The position numbers and the translations under genes are program-made. From Spongospora subterranea f. sp. subterranea (lineage: Eukaryota; Endomyxa: Phytomyxea; Phytomyxea; Plasmodiophorida), in NCBI GenBank assembly GCA_049724395.1, contig JAUGWO010000158.1, positions 62,001-126,000 of the forward strand: 64,000 nt of DNA. Reading direction: 5' to 3'. The notes under the pieces are model-generated. The model saw only the letters and a program-made list of their open reading frames with translations. It searched no databases and had not been told where the DNA came from. Positions within the stretch are counted from its first letter, which is position 1. Every line of letters starts with the position of its first letter. Below are positions 60,780 to 64,000 of this stretch, in pieces.

Positions 60780-62259
60780 ATGTCGAATCAGGATCATGCC
60801 TTTCCGCTGGACCGATATAGCTTCCTGAACGAAGGAGTTGCTAGTTTGGTATTCGCTTACAATGCTTTATCAGCCGACGATCCAATGGTGTGCATACATT
60901 CTTAAATACAATTTTGTGAGATGAATTTAGTTAGACAGGGATGGTATTGAGAGTTCCCAAGTTCCCTTATCGTTCACAAGAACAAGATAATGTCGCCAGA
61001 CAGCGGATACGACAAGTGTTCTCAGCACTATTTGGTGAGGAATATATACTAACTGAGGTAGGATGTTGATCGTGTCTTCTGTATCATGGTGTCGAGTCTG
61101 TTGATAGGAACCTGTTGTAATATCATACGAGTCGTTAAGGGCATTATTGGACAAATCGCAACCATCTCGCTCTCTCAACAGGTATAGCGTTTTCAACAGC
61201 GATCATGTAATTGGATCCGGTGATTGGCCTGCATGGATGATGGATAATATGACCGTTATTGATGCACAGACACTGTTTACTGCTGAACTTAAACCAAAAT
61301 GTATCAACTAGCGTTTACTGTTGGAGTATCAAGTTTCTCAATGTCTTTTATAGGGGGATTTCTGCCGATTTTGGGCCAATATCGAACTAAGACAGTTCAA
61401 TCGTTTATATGCCGCCATTGTTTATATCAATCGTTAAAACATTCTGATGGCCGTGTATCAGAAGTTTCCACATTTTGTCCCCTTGACTTCTTTAGCAGTT
61501 CCAGGGCTCGGCGAAAATCATCACTTTCGGATATGCTAATAACACCACAAAATAATTTTGTCGTGTTCGATGATCGAGGCCGGCCTCTTTTTGATGAGGC
61601 ATCACGCCCAATCAATAATGCCGATCTTGTGGATTTGGTGGACGTAGTTCTGTCAAACCACGAGAGTCTGTTGGGAAGAATACAACATGCCCAACAGCTT
61701 TCGCGTATGGCTCTTGGACATGTTGCTGCACTACTGCCGAATATCACAGAAGACCAGTGGAAAGAGCTCAACGAAGACCCATTAAGTCATAGTCTAGTTG
61801 AATCAATTCGAAGTAGTCCGATTTGCGATATTGCACTTCAGGATTTTGGACCATGTTTACGAACAGGAAAACGGTATATGCAACATTTACCATCCATCCA
61901 GCGCCCTTCGCTACCGAAGCCTCAAGTTAACAATGTTGTTGATGAACTTCGTAAGGTTTTACTGGAGATGACCGCACGAGACATATCGCTAATGATCACA
62001 TTCTCTCCTACTACAAGCAATACCCCATCTCGAACAAAGTCCAGGTATAGTGGCCAATCTATCTGTGGTCCATCTGTTTCATTTACATTGCGACAATAGG
62101 CTGCCTATCCACACTGCTGTTGTAAATGGCTCATTTTGGCGATATAAAATAGCTGTTGTAGACCTGGAATGCAAATATCCCAAAAAGCTTCCGCATTGGT
62201 GTGATGTTGATCAAACCATGTTGAAACACTTCGAGAAGTTATGCGCTTTGCAAGATTAA
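60780..62259 (+). CDS. IPPK: Inositol-pentakisphosphate 2-kinase (IPK1)
   Basis: Makes phytate (InsP6) from Ins(1,3,4,5,6)P5. Exons 60780..60887, 60935..61057, 61108..61300, 61354..62044, 62100..62259 give 424 aa. The N-terminal FLNEGVASLVFAYN is the nucleotide-binding start, MVLRVPKF contains the ATP-binding segment (usually 'VLRIRK'), and AELKPKWGFLP is the signature that defines the family, assembled across a 53-nt intron. FICRHCLYQSLKH followed by FCPLDFFSS gives the structural zinc-site Cys/His and the inositol-binding region. DISLMITFS and YKIAVVDLECKYPKKLPHW are the catalytic-Asp and metal-binding C-terminal strands. Confidence 0.92.
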
Positions 62260-62334
62260 CTTTATAATGTACTACACAGTATTTCCTGATGACACACGTC
62301 GTTATTAGAATATATTTTATGATGCAGTTAAATA

Positions 62335-62675
62335 CTATTCGATTTTCGCCTCCTTGGAATTGCGAGTGCTAAAGGCATATATGGTAAATGCAATGCATAT
62401 GAATTTGACTAATAATACAGATGCAATTCCACTCCATGTTAATTGCTTATCAATATCGTTGACTCCAATAGCTAAGCACCATATTATTGTACAAGGATAC
62501 AAAAATTGGGCCGAACAGTTTACTGACTTGGCAAAATTAGCTTCATAAACATTGCGAAAAGTGCTAACGGTAGGACCAGGATTGCGACAGCAGTGAATAA
62601 AAACACCTGCTGGCTCCGATCTTGCACTTCAGACGATGATGATGATGCCTGGGTAGTTTCCGTTTGGGTGGCCAT
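62335..62675 (-). CDS. VMA21: VMA21-like V-ATPase assembly factor
   Basis: Two minus-strand exons, 62528..62675 and 62335..62471, joined by a 56-nt intron, give 94 aa. The N-terminus is short and Thr/Ser-rich. TM1 reads QVFLFTAVAILVLPLALFAM and the second, after KLILPTIGVNDIDKQLTWSG, reads IASVLLVKFICIAFTIYAF. Size, two-TM hairpin and the pattern 'LFFTALMITVPIGLYF' match VMA21, an ER chaperone for the V0 sector. The C-terminus (NSKEAKIE) has a Lys-containing tail like the ER-retrieval end. Other small two-TM proteins cannot be excluded. Converges on IPK1, 75 bp apart. Confidence 0.72.
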
Positions 62676-63742
62676 TGATTGAACTTGGGTGATTATGACG
62701 CCAGTGCGTGGTCACGAGTCCCAACTGACGACAGGATTGAGACGTTGGCTGGGAGAGAGCTCAGACTACTTAATCAATGGGTTTCAGTCGAATATCGTAA
62801 TAGCATATCGTGTTCGAAATAAATAATTTGCGGCTTTGTACCTGGAACCAACACTTTGGCTTTTTTAACAATAACACAAAACGCATGGAGCCCTACATAT
62901 TTGTTTTTACATAACGCCCCAGCTCATACCCCCAGCGCCATCGAAATCATATTGAAAGACGTTTATTACAGAACCTTCGCTATTTGGTGGCACTAATAGG
63001 AGTGATATATATCGCGAGTACAGTACCGGGTATCAAATTTCAAGAATGCAATTTTCTTCCTGAACTGCATAAGCCTGGAACCGGAACTTTACGTCAAATG
63101 GAAGTTAGGCGTTGATTGTTTATAAAATTCGGTGTCGGTGTCGAAGACGGACCGGGAATGGCCTTATCACAATTCCAAATGTTGCCTAAACTGCACAAGC
63201 GTGGCCAATTAAAAAAAAAAAAAAATTCTACTTAAACTATGTAAGCTTGGCCAGTCCAGTCGCCCAATTATAAAGCCCTCAGCAAAAATTCACTTCCTAA
63301 TTAGTGTGTATAACACTAAAAAGGTAACCGGTTTAGACATCTAAAAAGAAAACTTGAAGACCTTGGAAACTAACGTCGTCCTAGTGTGATCCAATTATCG
63401 AATGTGTTCTTGTTGATGACTTGGTTGATGATATGGTGGTTAAGAGAATGGCCCATCTGTCCCATGCTGTTGGGTGCCTCTCTGTCGTGGTCAGATGGAC
63501 CGTTGGTGTAGTCATGACAATGTACACATGACACACTGTGTCCCGGTGGCCTGCGGTCAAACGCCACCCCGGCAATACGATACTGGGTCCGGCAACGACC
63601 CGCCACCACAATCCTGAGTAAACTCTGGTTAACCTGGCATCATAATCAGAACAACGCGTCGGACATCGGTTTCTATCTGTCTGATAGTTCATCATGTCGG
63701 ATGGATTTGTTTATAAGCAGTAAAATCGAGTCACATTGATGA
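62676..63742. other. Gap, no recognised gene
   Basis: About 1 kb, including a run of 14 A at 63212-63225 and repeated phrases around 63050-63250 (TGCATAAGCCTGG, TGCACAAGCGTGGCC, TGTAAGCTTGGCC). Minus-strand frames at 63381-63695 are open but show no family resemblance. Confidence 0.4.
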
Positions 63743-64000
63743 ATGGACCTGGCACTTGAACTAATCAAGTTCGTCTTGTTGCTTGTCATTACAGCATATT
63801 AACGGTGGAGTTCCAGAATCCTCAGCAAGCTGAAGTCGTTGCCAAATCTCTGGAAATTGATCAGGATCTTCGTCTGGAACGGAGCCGTCGGTTGTTTTCG
63901 GTAAACGGCCTGTCGATGATAGTGTAGGCATTGACCTCCCACCATGCTCTATTAAATGGTGATTAACATATATGTATTATAGAACCACTGAAGCTACATC
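63743..64000 (+). CDS. PCC1 (KEOPS/EKC subunit), cut by the window end
   Basis: KEOPS makes the t6A modification on tRNA. The visible coding exon is 63795..63923 and the next begins at 63983 after a 59-nt intron (phase 2). It reads LTVEFQNPQQAEVVAKSLE, DQDLRLERSRRLFSVNGLSM and IVTTEAT, the beta-alpha-beta pattern of Pcc1/LAGE3 ('PFPS...A.IA...L..D.E.....V.R......LIV.F.A'). The first exon is unsettled: an ATG at 63743 would need a 26-nt intron, and an upstream ATG at 63694 gives a phase problem. Confidence 0.75.

Overview
The window is nuclear DNA of a compact-genome eukaryote. Most genes are interrupted by very short GT-AG introns, usually 45-65 nt and a few of 31-40 nt. Intergenic gaps are mostly 50-400 nt, and UAA, UAG and UGA all act as stops. 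Broadly eukaryotic genes fill it: TM9SF, UTP18, beta-COP, Sm-G, EB1, CTC1, VMA21, IPK1 and PCC1. A DNAJB13-like radial-spoke protein and a CFAP68-like axonemal protein suggest a cell that can build a motile flagellum. A plant-type LPAT, a DUF810-type MUN protein and an AGC kinase with a TH1-like N-terminus point to a free-living or parasitic protist. I do not assign a lineage.

Layout. 1-6.9 kb: TM9SF (cut by the window start), a membrane-anchored pepsin-like protease, UTP18, a secreted ORF, a C/T-rich tract and an AUH-type hydratase. 7-13 kb: a SUCO/SLP1-type SUN-like protein, EB1, small proteins including an EF-hand protein, and a SMYD methyltransferase. 13.4-21.7 kb: CTC1, N-acetylglucosamine kinase, a small heat-shock protein with a decayed intronless copy facing away from it, and a coiled-coil protein. 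22-23.9 kb: remains of a PIF/Harbinger-like transposase, partly inverted-duplicated. 23.9-36.8 kb: beta-COP (17 exons), LPAT, an unknown protein, an AGC kinase, DNAJB13-like, a membrane-anchored NUC1 nuclease and CFAP68-like. 37-46.5 kb: sparser, with a tRNA-like sequence, a secreted Cys-rich protein, a four-TM protein, a large coiled-coil protein, Sm-G and TTC4. 46.5-59.7 kb: glutamate dehydrogenase, a CNBD-type K+ channel, a zinc-ribbon/coiled-coil/MUN protein and a long gene ending in a 2OG-Fe(II) dioxygenase. 60-64 kb: a foldback repeat, IPK1, VMA21 and the first exons of PCC1 (cut by the window end).

The genes do not form operons. Several fall in the secretory and endomembrane system (TM9SF, SUCO, beta-COP, LPAT, VMA21, MUN protein), others in RNA processing (UTP18, Sm-G), telomere or tRNA maintenance (CTC1, PCC1) and the flagellum (DNAJB13, CFAP68, probably EB1).

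Exon coordinates were derived by hand from splice consensus, phase continuity and remembered family conservation. Three genes (CTC1, GDH, K+ channel) keep a one-base frame break that no intron explains, which suggests residual indels in the assembly or real lesions. No CRISPR, rRNA or telomeric repeat was seen.
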